A stretch of DNA of 64,000 nt from assembly GCF_000154785.2 (NCBI RefSeq), contig NC_015730.1:3162001-3226000 (forward strand), read 5' to 3'. The stretch comes from Roseobacter litoralis Och 149. Lineage in GTDB: Bacteria; Pseudomonadota; Alphaproteobacteria; Rhodobacterales; Rhodobacteraceae. Under the pieces are notes generated by a model, which ran no database searches, had not been told where the DNA came from, and was given only the letters and a program-made list of their open reading frames with translations. A program made the translations under genes and the position numbers. Positions 1-9,509 of the stretch are shown piece by piece (the first letter of the stretch is position 1; every line of letters begins with the position of its first letter).

Positions 1-169
1 TGCCTTCTGGGCCCACCGTGCTCAGCACGCAGAGCTTTGAGGCCATGATCCAACGGCGATAAAGCGGTGTCATCCGGCGCGCCACTTTGCGCAGCGCAGG
101 GGCGCCGGGCGTGCCATAAAGCGACTCCAGCGCCTCAACGCTGGCGATCCGGCTAGGTGTCGTTTCCAT
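1..169 (-). CDS. FMN-binding PPOX-type flavoprotein, partial (N-terminal end only)
   Basis: Only the first 56 codons lie in the window; the rest runs off the left edge. The start ATG (167-169) lies inside the 3' end of plsC, a 17-nt overlap, so it is probably the last gene of the ftsE-ftsX-plsC run. The visible protein has an ESLYG motif, a basic helix and then the strand KLCVLSTVGPEG. This matches the N-terminus of pyridoxamine-5'-phosphate-oxidase-like split-barrel flavoproteins (MSMEG_1061-type), which bind FMN. The substrate is unknown. The family call rests on a short fragment. Confidence 0.6.
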   Translation of the reverse strand, partial: METTPSRIASVEALESLYGTPGAPALRKVARRMTPLYRRWIMASKLCVLSTVGPEG

Positions 170-884
170 CCCCAAACCCCGCTTCTGCCATCAACGCATC
201 GGAACGTGTCTCAACCACGTTTTCCAACTGTTTCATAAACGCATCACGCGGCAGGCCCGGCTCGATCACCGGCAAAAATTCAACCACCGCCACCCCCGGT
301 TTGCGCAACAGCCCGTGTTTGGGCCAAAGGACCCCCACATTGGTGGCCACAGGCACACATGGCTGACCCAACTGTTCGTAAAGAATGCCCGTCCCCACCT
401 TGTACGGGCGCTTTTCACCCGGCGGGACACGCGTGCCTTGCGAATAAATGATCAGCTGTCCCGGCGTGCTGCGCCCGGCTTGCACATCCGCCACCATCTT
501 TTCGATGGCCGCGCCACGTTTGCCGCGATCCACCGATACACAGTCCAGACGCCGCGCATAAAGTCCGATGATGGGCGTATAGAGTATCTCCTTTTTCATG
601 ATGAATTTCGCCGAGGGCAAGGCGGTAAAGATCATCATGATATCAAGGAACGACTGATGCTTGGCCGCGATCAGCGCTTCACCCTCAGGCGGCGTCCCGC
701 GCACTTCGCAACGCAGCCCGACCATCCACTTCGCCGTCCAGAACACATAGCGCGAATAGCCTTTGCAAGCGGCAAAGGCACCGCGTTTGTCCACCAATGC
801 CCAAGGCGCGAACAACAAACCAATGATCGGCATCGCAATATACATTTGCGCAATGAACAGCACGGATCGCAGGTATTGAAACAT
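153..884 (-). CDS. plsC: 1-acyl-sn-glycerol-3-phosphate acyltransferase (PlsC family)
   Basis: Transfers an acyl chain to lysophosphatidic acid to make phosphatidic acid at the inner membrane. The 243-residue protein has a hydrophobic N-terminal segment (about residues 5-30), the catalytic HX4D box (His76-Asp81 in KHQSFLD) and the second acyltransferase block as YSQGTR (family usual: FPEGTR), which binds the glycerol phosphate. The start at 884 shares one base with the ftsX stop (TGATG). A longer open frame exists upstream, but that part is an out-of-frame shadow of ftsX. Translational coupling to ftsX suggests an envelope and division operon. Family assignment is firm; its role versus other PlsC paralogs is not known. 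Confidence 0.88.
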   Translation of the reverse strand: MFQYLRSVLFIAQMYIAMPIIGLLFAPWALVDKRGAFAACKGYSRYVFWTAKWMVGLRCEVRGTPPEGEALIAAKHQSFLDIMMIFTALPSAKFIMKKEILYTPIIGLYARRLDCVSVDRGKRGAAIEKMVADVQAGRSTPGQLIIYSQGTRVPPGEKRPYKVGTGILYEQLGQPCVPVATNVGVLWPKHGLLRKPGVAVVEFLPVIEPGLPRDAFMKQLENVVETRSDALMAEAGFGDGNDT

Positions 885-1774
885 CACGACAACTCCTTGA
901 GGACGCGGCGGGCAGCCCAGCCCGTTGCGCTGAAGGCCACAGCAGCAGCAAGGGCCGGGATCAACAGCGGCAAGAGCCACTGAGCGCCCTGAAACCCAAG
1001 ACCAGTGAGAAATCCGCCCGCATCCGAGGCGGGCGGCAAAAGCAACACCGCCCCCATGCCCAGCACCATACCACCAGCGGCACCGGCCACAGCCCGCAGC
1101 GTAAATCGGCGGATAAAAGCACGCGCAATGAACTGGTCGGTCGCCCCCACCAATCGCAGCACGCGAATGACTTGCGCATTTGCCGCCAGCGCCGCATTGG
1201 CCGCTAACGTCACCATGGCCGCCATGGTAACGGCCAACAGGAGCACCGACACGACGCCAAGCGCCTTGAGGCGGTTCGCCGATTGCACCAGTGGCGCGCG
1301 CCATTGTGTATGATCGTCAAAAACTGCCCCCGGCACCTCGGCCGCTAGTCGCAGCCGCAAACCCGCCGCGTCAAAGCCACTGTCTTCCTGAATGACTTCG
1401 ATCAGTTGCGGCACCGGCAGAGTATCAATGTCCAGTTCAGGCCCGAACCATGGCGCCAGCAGAGCGCGTTGTTCTTCAACATCCAGCGCGCGGGCAAAGG
1501 CAACGCCAGCCGTGGTTTCAAGGATGCGCAGCGTCAGTGCCGTCTGGTCTTGCAATTGCTCTGACGGGGCAACAATGCGGATGGTGGCTGATTGCGCCAA
1601 CTCATCCCCCCAGCGCGCCGCCAACCGGCCAGATGCAAGGCTGAGGGCCAGTGCGAACACCGCCAGAAAGGCCATGGCACCCGAAGCAAAGACGATAAGC
1701 TGCGCCGTGACCCCTGAGGGTGGCACAACGCGGTCAGCGCCGCGATCCCCCAGCAGGATTTCCTTGACGCCCAT
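884..1774 (-). CDS. ftsX: Cell division protein FtsX (ABC-type permease)
   Basis: Membrane partner of FtsE; FtsEX couples ATP hydrolysis at the divisome to periplasmic peptidoglycan hydrolase activation. The 296-residue protein has the FtsX layout: one N-terminal membrane helix (about residues 25-48), a periplasmic domain of about 120 residues, then three C-terminal helices with the VIRVLRLVGATDQFI motif between them. A GTG lies one codon upstream, but the ATG at 1774 forms the same TGATG overlap with the ftsE stop seen at several junctions in this window, so I chose it. Identity is supported by the adjacent ftsE. Confidence 0.9.
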   Translation of the reverse strand: MGVKEILLGDRGADRVVPPSGVTAQLIVFASGAMAFLAVFALALSLASGRLAARWGDELAQSATIRIVAPSEQLQDQTALTLRILETTAGVAFARALDVEEQRALLAPWFGPELDIDTLPVPQLIEVIQEDSGFDAAGLRLRLAAEVPGAVFDDHTQWRAPLVQSANRLKALGVVSVLLLAVTMAAMVTLAANAALAANAQVIRVLRLVGATDQFIARAFIRRFTLRAVAGAAGGMVLGMGAVLLLPPASDAGGFLTGLGFQGAQWLLPLLIPALAAAVAFSATGWAARRVLKELS

Positions 1775-2451
1775 CACAGATCCGCCCCGGAAAGCTGCAC
1801 CCGATTGTTTGCAATCCGCAGCACACGGGCCTGAATCTGAGATTTCGCCGCCCGGATCAAGCTGAGGTCATGGGTCGCGATCAGCACTGTTTTACCCATT
1901 TTGTTCAATTCGATCAGCAGGCGCAAAAGGCGCTGTGACATCTCCCAGTCGACGTTGCCGGTCGGCTCATCCGCGATGATCACGTCGGGTGACATGATCA
2001 CCCCGCGTGCCAGAGCCGCACGTTGGCGTTCGCCCCCTGAAAGCTCTGGCGGCATTGCCGTGGCGCGGTGGGTCAGGCCCACCCAGCCCATGAGCTCGAT
2101 CAGGTCGTCATGCGCACCCTCTGCCCCACGCCCGGTCACATGCAGTGGTAGTGCAATGTTCTCCGCCACCGACAGGTGATCCAGAAACTGGCAATCCTGA
2201 TGCACAACACCGACGCGCCTTTGCAACAGGGCCATCTGTTCGCGATCAAGACCTGCGAGATCTGCGCCAAAGGCGCTAACCTGCCCGACCGACGGCAACA
2301 AAGCGCCGTAACACAGCTTGAGCAACGTGGTCTTTCCTGCCCCTGACGGACCTGTCAGAAAATGAAAAGAGCCCGGCGCAAGTGTAAGGGATATATCCGA
2401 AAATAATGCGCCACCACTATAACTATAAGCGACGTTGTCCAGCTCGATCAC
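1774..2451 (-). CDS. ftsE: Cell division ATP-binding protein FtsE
   Basis: ATPase of the FtsEX complex on the cytoplasmic face of the division site. The 225-residue protein is a complete ABC nucleotide-binding domain: Walker A GPSGAGKTT (residues 34-42), Q-loop region VVHQDCQFLD, signature LSGGERQR (about 137-144), Walker B VIIADEPTGN and switch histidine in IATHD. The length is typical for FtsE. It is the first gene of the minus-strand run ftsE-ftsX-plsC-flavoprotein and diverges from the zinc-ribbon gene. Promoters for both must lie in 2452-2616. Confidence 0.93.
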   Translation of the reverse strand: MIELDNVAYSYSGGALFSDISLTLAPGSFHFLTGPSGAGKTTLLKLCYGALLPSVGQVSAFGADLAGLDREQMALLQRRVGVVHQDCQFLDHLSVAENIALPLHVTGRGAEGAHDDLIELMGWVGLTHRATAMPPELSGGERQRAALARGVIMSPDVIIADEPTGNVDWEMSQRLLRLLIELNKMGKTVLIATHDLSLIRAAKSQIQARVLRIANNRVQLSGADL

Positions 2452-2469
2452 GTGACCTCCGGGTCCTTG

Positions 2470-2491
2470 CCTGAGGCTCTTGTGCCTCAGG
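2470..2491. promoter_or_regulatory. 8-bp inverted repeat in the ftsE / zinc-ribbon divergent region
   Basis: CCTGAGGC (2470-2477) and GCCTCAGG (2484-2491) form a perfect inverted repeat with a 6-nt spacer, 19 bp upstream of the ftsE start. It could be an operator or a leader hairpin of the ftsE transcript. No regulator can be named. Confidence 0.35.
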
Positions 2492-2616
2492 TCCGGTCTG
2501 GTTTCAATGCATCACTTGCCGAGTTTATGCTCAGTTAAGACTTTTCGTTGAAACACCTGTCACATAGGGTGTCACAAAATGAAAAGGTCCATGGAAACCA
2601 TGCAGCAGGGTTCAGT

Positions 2617-3420
2617 ATGCGGTTGATTTGCCCCAATTGCGACGCACAGTATGAAGTGCCCGAAGATGTGATGCCGCTGGATGGCCGCGATGTGCAGTGT
2701 TCCAACTGTGGCCAGACGTGGTTTCAGGAGCATCCGAACGCACCGGACGATGCGCCGACAGAAACGCTTGATCTGCCAAAAACACCGGAACCTGCACAGA
2801 CCCGCGAAGAACCGGAAGAGACGCCCGAACTGCCCACGCCTCCGGTGCGCCGGGCGCTGGACCCGGCAGTCGAGGACGTGTTGCGCGCCGAGGCTGAGTT
2901 GGAAGCACAAGCGCGCAAGGCTGAAAAGTCCAGCCTTGAAAGCCAACCTGACCTCGGCCTTGACGATGCCCCCCAAAAACGCCGCACCCAAGACAGCAGC
3001 AAAGCTGAGCAAAAGACGCGACCGGCACCCAATCCCGAGAAGGATGAGGCAACCTTTGCAAAAGCCGCATCATCAGCCATATCCAGCCGCCGCGAGTTGT
3101 TACCGGATATCGAAGAGATAAATTCGACGCTGCGCTCTAACACTGATCGCTCTGCCAGCACGGACCCCGGACAGACTGCCCAGATCGAGGTGCAGGAAAA
3201 ACGAAGCGCCCGGCGTGGTTTCGTTCTTGCCGCCGCCTTGGTCGCAGGTCTCGTGCTGGTCTATGTTTACGCACCGCAGATCGCACAGCAAATGCCGCAG
3301 GCAGAGCCCGCACTGATGGGTTATGTGGAGATGGCCGACGGGTGGCGTGTCTGGCTGGACACTCAGGTCACAGCATTGCTGACCTGGCTTGATCAGGTTT
3401 CAGGCAGCGGCACCCCTTAA
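2617..3420 (+). CDS. MJ0042-type zinc-ribbon, single-pass membrane protein
   Basis: The 267-residue protein begins MRLICPNCDAQYEVP and carries two CxxC knuckles (CPNC, CSNC) in the first 36 residues, the MJ0042/zinc_ribbon_5 pattern. An acidic, proline-rich, low-complexity middle follows, then one membrane helix (RGFVLAAALVAGLVLVYVYA) near the C-terminus. The open frame extends 23 codons upstream, but the zinc-ribbon family normally starts directly at the MRxxCPxC motif, so ATG 2617 is chosen. It diverges from ftsE and converges on the DUF4175 gene. Such proteins are common beside ftsEX in alphaproteobacteria; the function is not established. Confidence 0.8.
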   Translation: MRLICPNCDAQYEVPEDVMPLDGRDVQCSNCGQTWFQEHPNAPDDAPTETLDLPKTPEPAQTREEPEETPELPTPPVRRALDPAVEDVLRAEAELEAQARKAEKSSLESQPDLGLDDAPQKRRTQDSSKAEQKTRPAPNPEKDEATFAKAASSAISSRRELLPDIEEINSTLRSNTDRSASTDPGQTAQIEVQEKRSARRGFVLAAALVAGLVLVYVYAPQIAQQMPQAEPALMGYVEMADGWRVWLDTQVTALLTWLDQVSGSGTP

Positions 3421-3435
3421 CAAACGGCGCGGCGT

Positions 3436-6027
3436 CTAGAACCTGTCCAGCAGACGGTTCAGATAATCGCGTTCGACCTCAGGCCGTTCTGTGTCGCCTG
3501 ACCTGCGGCGGATCTCATCCAGCAATTCGCGCGCGCGCCCATAGGCATCATCGTTCAGCGCAAGCGGGCTGTTTTCGCCCTGCACACCCGAATTGCCCGC
3601 CTCACGTCCCAAAGGGTCGCGGCTCTCGGCACGCTGGTCGCTTTCTTGCGTGCCCTGACCCGGCTGGCCATTTTGCTGTTGTTCGGCCATCATTTCGCCA
3701 AGTGCGCGCATGCCCTCGCGCAGCGCTTCCATGGCCTGACCCTGATTGTCGATCGCCTCCGCCAAATCGTTCTGGCGCAGTGCATCCTCTGCCCCATCCA
3801 TCGCACGCCCGGCGCGGTCCAGCGCGTCGCGCGCGGCATCCCCTTCAGGTGTCCCGGCACCCGGCAGGTTCTGTTGCTGGCGGCTCAACTCGTCGCGCAA
3901 GGCTTGCTGACGGTCTGCAATGCTTCCCTGCGCACCGCCTTCGCCTTGCTGACCATTCTGGGCTTGTCCGTCCTGTTCACCGCCCTGCCCCTGACCTTCG
4001 CCTTCATGTTCCGTGCCGCGCCCCTGACCGCCATTGCGGCCTTCGTTGCCCTGATTTTCGCCGGCTTGTGCATTCGGGTTGAACTGTTCCTGCAAATCGC
4101 GGAACGCCTGATCGCTCAGCCCTTGCTGCTCGCGCAGCGTTTCCGACAGACCCTCCATGGCTTGTTCGCCCGGGCTTTGACCGCCCTGACCTTGCTGCCC
4201 TTGGGTGACGCGCATGTTCTCCATCATCTCCTGAAGCTCTTGCAACGCCTGTTGCGCCTCGGCCATGCGCCCTTGCTCCATCAACTCCTGAATGCGGTCC
4301 ATCATGCGTTGCAGATCATCCTGTGTCATCTGCATCGAATTCTGCTGATCGCCCTGCTGCCCTGGCGGCTGTTGCTGCTGGTCGCGTTGCGCCTGACGAG
4401 ACAATTGCTGCAGGTAGTCTTCGGTCGCGCGGCGCAGCTCCTGCATCAGCTCGGCGATCTCTTCGTCCGATGCACCATTCTTGATCGCCTCATTGAGACG
4501 TTCTTGCGCCCGGCGCATCCGCTCAGCGGCATCTGCCAGATCGCCTTCTTCGAGGATCAGCGCGAGGTCCCACATATCATCCGCAAGCTCTTGCTGCTTC
4601 TCGTCCGTAATCCCATGCTTTGCGTGTATTTCCAACGCCTTGATGACCTGCTTCAGGCGTAACGCATCGGTCTCTTTACGGAACAGGTCCTGCGGCTCAT
4701 AGGACACCGCGCGCATGACCTGCGCGATGGATGGCCCATTGGCGCGCGACCATAACAGATCGCGCCGCGCTTCTATCACCGCGGCCGCGACCGGGTCGAA
4801 GAACCGCCGGCCCGGCAGCACGATGGCACGTGGTTCTGTTTCAAACTGCTGTTCCGCGCCATCCAGCGCCGACAGGCTGACCTGTACGGGCAGGTTTGCC
4901 CAAGGATGTTCAGAGAAATCTTCGATCAGGTTCTCTTCAAATTCGGCTCTGCTGCCGGAAATCGGCATTGGCAAAGGCACGATGAGTTCGGGGCGTTGTT
5001 CAGGGTCAATCGTCAGACCGTAACGGCGATCGACGGAGGCCAGATCAAGCGAAAACCGCGCCTCTCCGGCCTCTACCGCATAGTCATCGACCGCATAGAA
5101 CGGCAACGTCATCTCACCCATGGCCGAGGCACTGGGGTCAGACAGAACCGTAATTTCCGGCGGTTGATCCGGAATGACAACCACTTGCCAGCTACGCCCG
5201 CCCGGACCGCTGATGGTGATATCCCCATCCTGTACGACGATGAAATCCTGTGCCGGGTCGGAAACGGCAGCGACATCTGTACGCCCGGACACGGTTTCCG
5301 AGAGGGTCAGCGCGCCGACCTCACCGTACATCCGCATTGTAATCAAGCTGCCCGCCGGAACCGCCAAATCGCCCGCGTCAATGTCGTTGAGGTAAATGGT
5401 CGGCCGCCCGGTATAGCGCGGGCTTTCGGCCCACCCTTCCCAGACCGGCCCTGCGGCAAGACCGGCCCCACCGGGAGTCATTTCGGACACGGAACCAACC
5501 CGCCATATAGATCCAAACAACAGGGCAATGCCGAACGCCAACAGCGCCATGTAACGCAGCGCATAAGGATCACGCTTGGGAGTTTGTAAATCTGCCGGAA
5601 CGGGTTTGGCCAATACCGCCCGCGCAGCCATGCGCGTCTGGTGCGCGCGCCAGACTGCCGTCGACGCCGCATCCCCGGACCCGATGGTCTGCGTGTCCGT
5701 GAGCGCCTGCAGCGGCCTGCCCGGCAAGCTCGCGTCAAGCCTCAGGATCGCGTCGTCTCTGGTCGGCAGGCGGAAATTTCGGGCGGCGTAAATAAGCGCC
5801 GCAATGACCGCGAGAGCGGAAATTACCGCTGATCCCCAGACAATTTCGACGCCGACAATATCCTGAAGCCCCAACATCAGCGCCGACATGACAAGCAGAC
5901 ATACCGTCAGCAATGGCCAGAAACTGTGCACAACAGCTTCGGTCAGCAGTCCCAGCCACGTCAACCGCAGGGGCCATCTGACTGATTTTAATGTTTTTTC
6001 CGCATCATGTCGGGAAAAAGACGCCAT
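3436..6027 (-). CDS. DUF4175 / TIGR02302 low-complexity membrane protein
   Basis: The 863-residue protein has two or three membrane helices in the first about 190 residues (e.g. LLTVCLLVMSALMLGLQD; YMALLAFGIALLFGSIW). A periplasmic region of mostly beta character follows, then a long Gln/Gly/Glu-rich stretch (about residues 545-800) rich in QQQ, GQG and MQ runs. This combination matches the alphaproteobacterial TIGR02302 family. The function is unknown; heptad-like glutamine and methionine patterns suggest coiled-coil or disordered character. It ends the minus-strand argH-lysA run, 42 bp after lysA, and converges with the zinc-ribbon gene. Confidence 0.82.
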   Translation of the reverse strand: MASFSRHDAEKTLKSVRWPLRLTWLGLLTEAVVHSFWPLLTVCLLVMSALMLGLQDIVGVEIVWGSAVISALAVIAALIYAARNFRLPTRDDAILRLDASLPGRPLQALTDTQTIGSGDAASTAVWRAHQTRMAARAVLAKPVPADLQTPKRDPYALRYMALLAFGIALLFGSIWRVGSVSEMTPGGAGLAAGPVWEGWAESPRYTGRPTIYLNDIDAGDLAVPAGSLITMRMYGEVGALTLSETVSGRTDVAAVSDPAQDFIVVQDGDITISGPGGRSWQVVVIPDQPPEITVLSDPSASAMGEMTLPFYAVDDYAVEAGEARFSLDLASVDRRYGLTIDPEQRPELIVPLPMPISGSRAEFEENLIEDFSEHPWANLPVQVSLSALDGAEQQFETEPRAIVLPGRRFFDPVAAAVIEARRDLLWSRANGPSIAQVMRAVSYEPQDLFRKETDALRLKQVIKALEIHAKHGITDEKQQELADDMWDLALILEEGDLADAAERMRRAQERLNEAIKNGASDEEIAELMQELRRATEDYLQQLSRQAQRDQQQQPPGQQGDQQNSMQMTQDDLQRMMDRIQELMEQGRMAEAQQALQELQEMMENMRVTQGQQGQGGQSPGEQAMEGLSETLREQQGLSDQAFRDLQEQFNPNAQAGENQGNEGRNGGQGRGTEHEGEGQGQGGEQDGQAQNGQQGEGGAQGSIADRQQALRDELSRQQQNLPGAGTPEGDAARDALDRAGRAMDGAEDALRQNDLAEAIDNQGQAMEALREGMRALGEMMAEQQQNGQPGQGTQESDQRAESRDPLGREAGNSGVQGENSPLALNDDAYGRARELLDEIRRRSGDTERPEVERDYLNRLLDRF

Positions 6028-6069
6028 ATGTCATGCTCCGTTGCCAAAGGCTCGGATGCATAGTGTCCA

Positions 6070-7335
6070 TCAGAGCCAAGTAGGAATGGTATCTCGTTTT
6101 ATCATTTCGTCAAAGGTTGGACGTGGGCGAATAACCGCAAATTGATCTTCATGCACCAAAACTTCGGGAATAAGTGGGCGAGAATTGTACTCGCTGCTCA
6201 TTACTGCGCCATATGCACCCGCAGAGCGAAAGGCGACGAGTTCTCCGGCGGCGACCGGCGGCATGACCCGCGCGCGCGCGAAGGTATCGCCCGATTCGCA
6301 CACAGGGCCGACAATATCGAATTTCACCTGTTCAATCCCAGGATCAGGCTCAACCACCGGAATGATATCGTGATAGGCTTCGTACATGGCCGGGCGGATC
6401 AGATCATTCATCGCCCCGTCAATGATCAGAAAATCGCGGTCTTCACCGGATTTCACGTAAATCACCTCAGAGACCATGATACCGGCGTTCCCGACGATCA
6501 GCCGACCCGGCTCGATTTCGATCTCGCATCCCAGATGCCCCAGCTTGCGCTTGATCATCGCGCCATAGTCGGACGGCAAAGGCGGCGCCTGATTGTCCCG
6601 CGTGTAAGGAATACCGAGACCCCCACCGAGGTCCAGACGCCGGATGTTGTGCCCCTGCGCGCGCAATTGCCCGGTCAACTCCGCAACCTTGTCATAGGCG
6701 GCTTCAAACGGGGCCAGATCGGTCAACTGGCTGCCGATATGCACATCAATGCCGATCACCTCCAGCCCCTTCAACGAGGCGGCCAGCGCATAAACCTCAT
6801 GGGCGCGCGAAATCGGGATGCCGAATTTGTTCTCGGACTTGCCGGTGGCAATCTTTGCATGCGTTTTGGCATCGACATCCGGGTTCACACGAATGGTGAT
6901 CGGCGCTGTGACACCCATCGCAAGCGCCGTGGCATTCAGCACCTCCATCTCCGGCTCGGACTCAACATTGAACTGTCGAATGCCCCCTTCGAGTGCGAGG
7001 CGGATTTCAGCGGCTGTCTTGCCGACACCTGAAAACACAATCTTGTCGCCGGGCACCCCAGCGGCCTTGGCGCGCAGATACTCACCGCCCGACACCACAT
7101 CCATCCCCGCCCCGGCCTGTGCGAGGGTTTTCAGGATCGCCTGATTGCTGGCCGCTTTCATGGCGTAGCACACGAGGTGGTCCATCCCATCAAGCGCCTC
7201 ATCAAAAAGGCGGAAATGCCTCAGAAGCGTTGCGGTGGAATAGAGATAAAACGGCGTGCCCACGGTGGCCGCTATCTCGGGCACCGGTACATCTTCGGCG
7301 TGCAGAACGCCATCGCGATAGAGAAAATGATCCAT
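6070..7335 (-). CDS. lysA: Diaminopimelate decarboxylase
   Basis: Makes L-lysine from meso-diaminopimelate, the last step of the lysine pathway, with PLP as cofactor. The 421-residue protein has the fold-III decarboxylase motifs: PLP lysine K60 in VCYAMKAASN, the phosphate-binding glycine run LDLGGGLGIPY, the catalytic Cys in GPVCESGD and the C-terminal SAGAYGAVMSSEYNSRP block. Length and motif order are normal. It lies in the same run as argH and two small lipoproteins, an arrangement I recognise from roseobacters, with DUF4175 directly after it. Confidence 0.95.
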   Translation of the reverse strand: MDHFLYRDGVLHAEDVPVPEIAATVGTPFYLYSTATLLRHFRLFDEALDGMDHLVCYAMKAASNQAILKTLAQAGAGMDVVSGGEYLRAKAAGVPGDKIVFSGVGKTAAEIRLALEGGIRQFNVESEPEMEVLNATALAMGVTAPITIRVNPDVDAKTHAKIATGKSENKFGIPISRAHEVYALAASLKGLEVIGIDVHIGSQLTDLAPFEAAYDKVAELTGQLRAQGHNIRRLDLGGGLGIPYTRDNQAPPLPSDYGAMIKRKLGHLGCEIEIEPGRLIVGNAGIMVSEVIYVKSGEDRDFLIIDGAMNDLIRPAMYEAYHDIIPVVEPDPGIEQVKFDIVGPVCESGDTFARARVMPPVAAGELVAFRSAGAYGAVMSSEYNSRPLIPEVLVHEDQFAVIRPRPTFDEMIKRDTIPTWL

Positions 7336-7431
7336 GTGCGCGCTCTACGCAAAAGCGCAGACAAGATCAATCAGCCTTTGCCGCGCGCGGCGTTTCGGCC
7401 CAACAGGCAGTTGCATATGCAGCCTCAGCCC

Positions 7432-7740
7432 TCAGCGATTTTGCATCCGCAGCGCCAGATACAGCGGCAAGCCGCAGCTGACACCGATGCAAAAGGTTGC
7501 AGGGATCGCGATCAGACCCAGCCAACGGCGCGTGCGGAAGGTTTCAGTCAGCACCCAGACGGTCAGCGCCACGGCGGCGATCGTGAGGTCCCAGACCAAA
7601 CCGCTTGTAGCGGCGTTGACATGCCATGCATCGACCATGGCCATCAGGTCATAGCCGTTGGCGTTGAACCAGCTTATGAAGTAATACATGGGGTGAATGG
7701 ACCCCCAAATCGCCAGTGCAAAGAAAACGACACGCAACAT
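7432..7740 (-). CDS. DUF2834 small membrane protein
   Basis: The 102-residue protein is almost entirely hydrophobic, with three predicted membrane helices, and starts MLRVVFFALAIWGSIHPMYYF. This N-terminal IHPMYYF motif and the length match DUF2834 proteins, whose function is unknown. It starts 7 bp after the 50-residue lipoprotein gene and is followed by a 96-bp gap before lysA. Confidence 0.72.
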   Translation of the reverse strand: MLRVVFFALAIWGSIHPMYYFISWFNANGYDLMAMVDAWHVNAATSGLVWDLTIAAVALTVWVLTETFRTRRWLGLIAIPATFCIGVSCGLPLYLALRMQNR

Positions 7741-7747
7741 ATCTGGT

Positions 7748-7900
7748 TCAGCCCCTTTTGACCACGCCGTACCGCGCGTACCCGGAAATGCTTACACCCG
7801 TTTTTGGCGCAGGTTCTGCGACCGGTTGCCGATGCGAGACCTGCGAACCAGTACAGCCGGACACGAGGATAAGGGACAAGATCAGGGCAAGCCGCATCAT
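7748..7900 (-). CDS. Small lipoprotein (50 aa)
   Basis: A short reading frame with two consecutive ATGs (7900 and 7897). It encodes MMRLALILSLILVSGCTGSQ and then about 30 mostly polar residues. It has a basic n-region, hydrophobic core and lipobox LVSGC, so Cys16 should be lipidated. It sits 8 bp after the preceding lipoprotein gene and 7 bp before DUF2834, in line with its operon neighbours. No function is known; a secreted peptide of only about 35 mature residues is unusual. Homologs in the same place in relatives would confirm it. Confidence 0.62.
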   Translation of the reverse strand: MMRLALILSLILVSGCTGSQVSHRQPVAEPAPKTGVSISGYARYGVVKRG

Positions 7901-7908
7901 CACAGCGT

Positions 7909-8085
7909 CTAAAGCCCCAAAAATATCGAAAACGGGCCTTGGTTCAAACCAACCCCGACGTTTGAATTCACACCGCCTGAGCCAACCGCGACAGATGCAC
8001 CGACTGTCGGGCGCACCGGTTCACCGTCAACACCGCAGGCGGCCAGTGTACCGGCCAACATCAACATCGCGACACATCGGGTCAT
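7909..8085 (-). CDS. Small lipoprotein (58 aa) translationally coupled to argH
   Basis: It starts at ATG 8085, sharing one base with the argH stop (TGATG), and encodes [20 protein letters not shown] and a Gly/Val/Asn-rich tail ending in FLGL. The signal sequence ends in a clear lipobox (LAAC, Cys17), so it is probably an outer- or inner-membrane lipoprotein. An in-frame upstream start inside argH would spoil the n-region, so I reject it. Roseobacter argH genes are often followed by an unnamed lipoprotein; the function is unknown. Confidence 0.7.
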   Translation of the reverse strand: MTRCVAMLMLAGTLAACGVDGEPVRPTVGASVAVGSGGVNSNVGVGLNQGPFSIFLGL

Positions 8086-9485
8086 CAGATCAGTGCCCTC
8101 CATCGAGCGATTTGTTCGCGCACCCGAACGGGTGCCGTTCCTCCATAAGATATACGGCTTTGAACCGAGTTTTCCACCCCGAGCACATCAAAGACGTCCG
8201 CTGTGATGTCTGCGTGCACCCCACGCATATCCTCCAGCGTCAGATCGGGCAGATCGCATTTCTGCGCTTCGGCCAGCGCAACCAGCGCACCGGTGATGTG
8301 ATGGGCCTCGCGAAACGGCAGGCCAAGTACGCGCACCAACCAGTCCGCAAGGTCTGTGGCCGTTGAGAACCCCGAACCCGCCGCCTGCGCGAGGCTTTCG
8401 CGGTTGGCTGTCATGTCGCTGACCATGCCGGTCATTGCCGCCAGCGCGAGCATGAGGTTATCAGCAGCGTCAAAGACTTGCTCTTTATCCTCTTGCATGT
8501 CCTTGGAATAGGCCAGCGGCAGGCCCTTCATCACCATCATCAGCGCCGTATTGGCACCGAAAATGCGACCGACCTTGGCGCGGATCAATTCAGCCGCGTC
8601 CGGGTTCTTCTTTTGCGGCATGATCGAAGAACCGGTCGAAAAGCGGTCCGACAGCGCCACAAAGCGGAACTGTGCGGAGGACCAGATCACCAGTTCTTCG
8701 GCAAAACGGCTCAGGTGCATGGCACAGATGCTGGCCGTGCTCAGGAATTCGAGGGCAAAATCGCGATCGCTCACCGCATCAAGGGAATTCGCGGCGGGCC
8801 GGTCAAACCCCAGCGCTTCTGCGGTCATATGGCGGTCAATCGGAAAGGACGTACCCGCAAGTGCCGCCGCCCCCAGCGGGCTTTCGTTCATGCGTGCACG
8901 CGCGTCCCGCACACGGCTGAGGTCACGCCCAAACATCTCAACATACGCCATCATGTGATGGCCCCAGGTCACAGGCTGGGCTGTCTGCAGATGCGTGAAA
9001 CCGGGCATGACCCAATCCGCCCCGGCCTCGGCCTGATCCAGCAACGCACGGATCAGCGCCAGCAATCCGGCCTCAGACGCATCCAACTGATCGCGCACCC
9101 AGAGCTTGAAATCCGTGGCGACCTGATCATTGCGACTGCGGCCCGTGTGCAGACGCCCCGCGGGTTCACCGATGATCTCTTTCAGACGCGCCTCCACATT
9201 CATGTGAATGTCTTCCAACGCCGTCGAGAAAGCGAAATTTCCCGTCTCAATTTCTGACAAGACCGTGAGAAGCCCTTCCCCCATCGCCTCGGCATCGCTA
9301 GGCTCAACGATGCCTGTCGCGCCCAGCATCGCGGCATGCGCACGCGACCCTGCAATATCTTGTGCAGCCATACGCTTGTCGAACCCGATTGAGGCATTAA
9401 TTGCCTCCATAATCGCATCGGGCCCGTTGGCAAAACGGCCGCCCCACATCTGGTTGGAGGATTTCGGGTTCTGCGTGTCTGTCAT
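8085..9485 (-). CDS. argH: Argininosuccinate lyase
   Basis: Splits argininosuccinate into arginine and fumarate, the last step of arginine synthesis, in the cytoplasm. The 466-residue protein has the fumarase/aspartase superfamily signature [12 protein letters not shown], the N-terminal MWGGRF motif and the [12 protein letters not shown] block typical of ArgH. Length is normal. It is the first gene of the minus-strand run and diverges from the tlpA-type gene, with only 24 bp between start codons, so the promoters must overlap the genes. Confidence 0.96.
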   Translation of the reverse strand: MTDTQNPKSSNQMWGGRFANGPDAIMEAINASIGFDKRMAAQDIAGSRAHAAMLGATGIVEPSDAEAMGEGLLTVLSEIETGNFAFSTALEDIHMNVEARLKEIIGEPAGRLHTGRSRNDQVATDFKLWVRDQLDASEAGLLALIRALLDQAEAGADWVMPGFTHLQTAQPVTWGHHMMAYVEMFGRDLSRVRDARARMNESPLGAAALAGTSFPIDRHMTAEALGFDRPAANSLDAVSDRDFALEFLSTASICAMHLSRFAEELVIWSSAQFRFVALSDRFSTGSSIMPQKKNPDAAELIRAKVGRIFGANTALMMVMKGLPLAYSKDMQEDKEQVFDAADNLMLALAAMTGMVSDMTANRESLAQAAGSGFSTATDLADWLVRVLGLPFREAHHITGALVALAEAQKCDLPDLTLEDMRGVHADITADVFDVLGVENSVQSRISYGGTAPVRVREQIARWRALI

Positions 9486-9509
9486 CTGTGTTCACCCCTT
9501 GGAGGGAAA

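Noticed and set aside
885..1304. N-terminal extension of plsC inside ftsX
   Set aside because: The extension is an out-of-frame shadow of ftsX; the TGATG junction and PlsC N-terminus support the start at 884.
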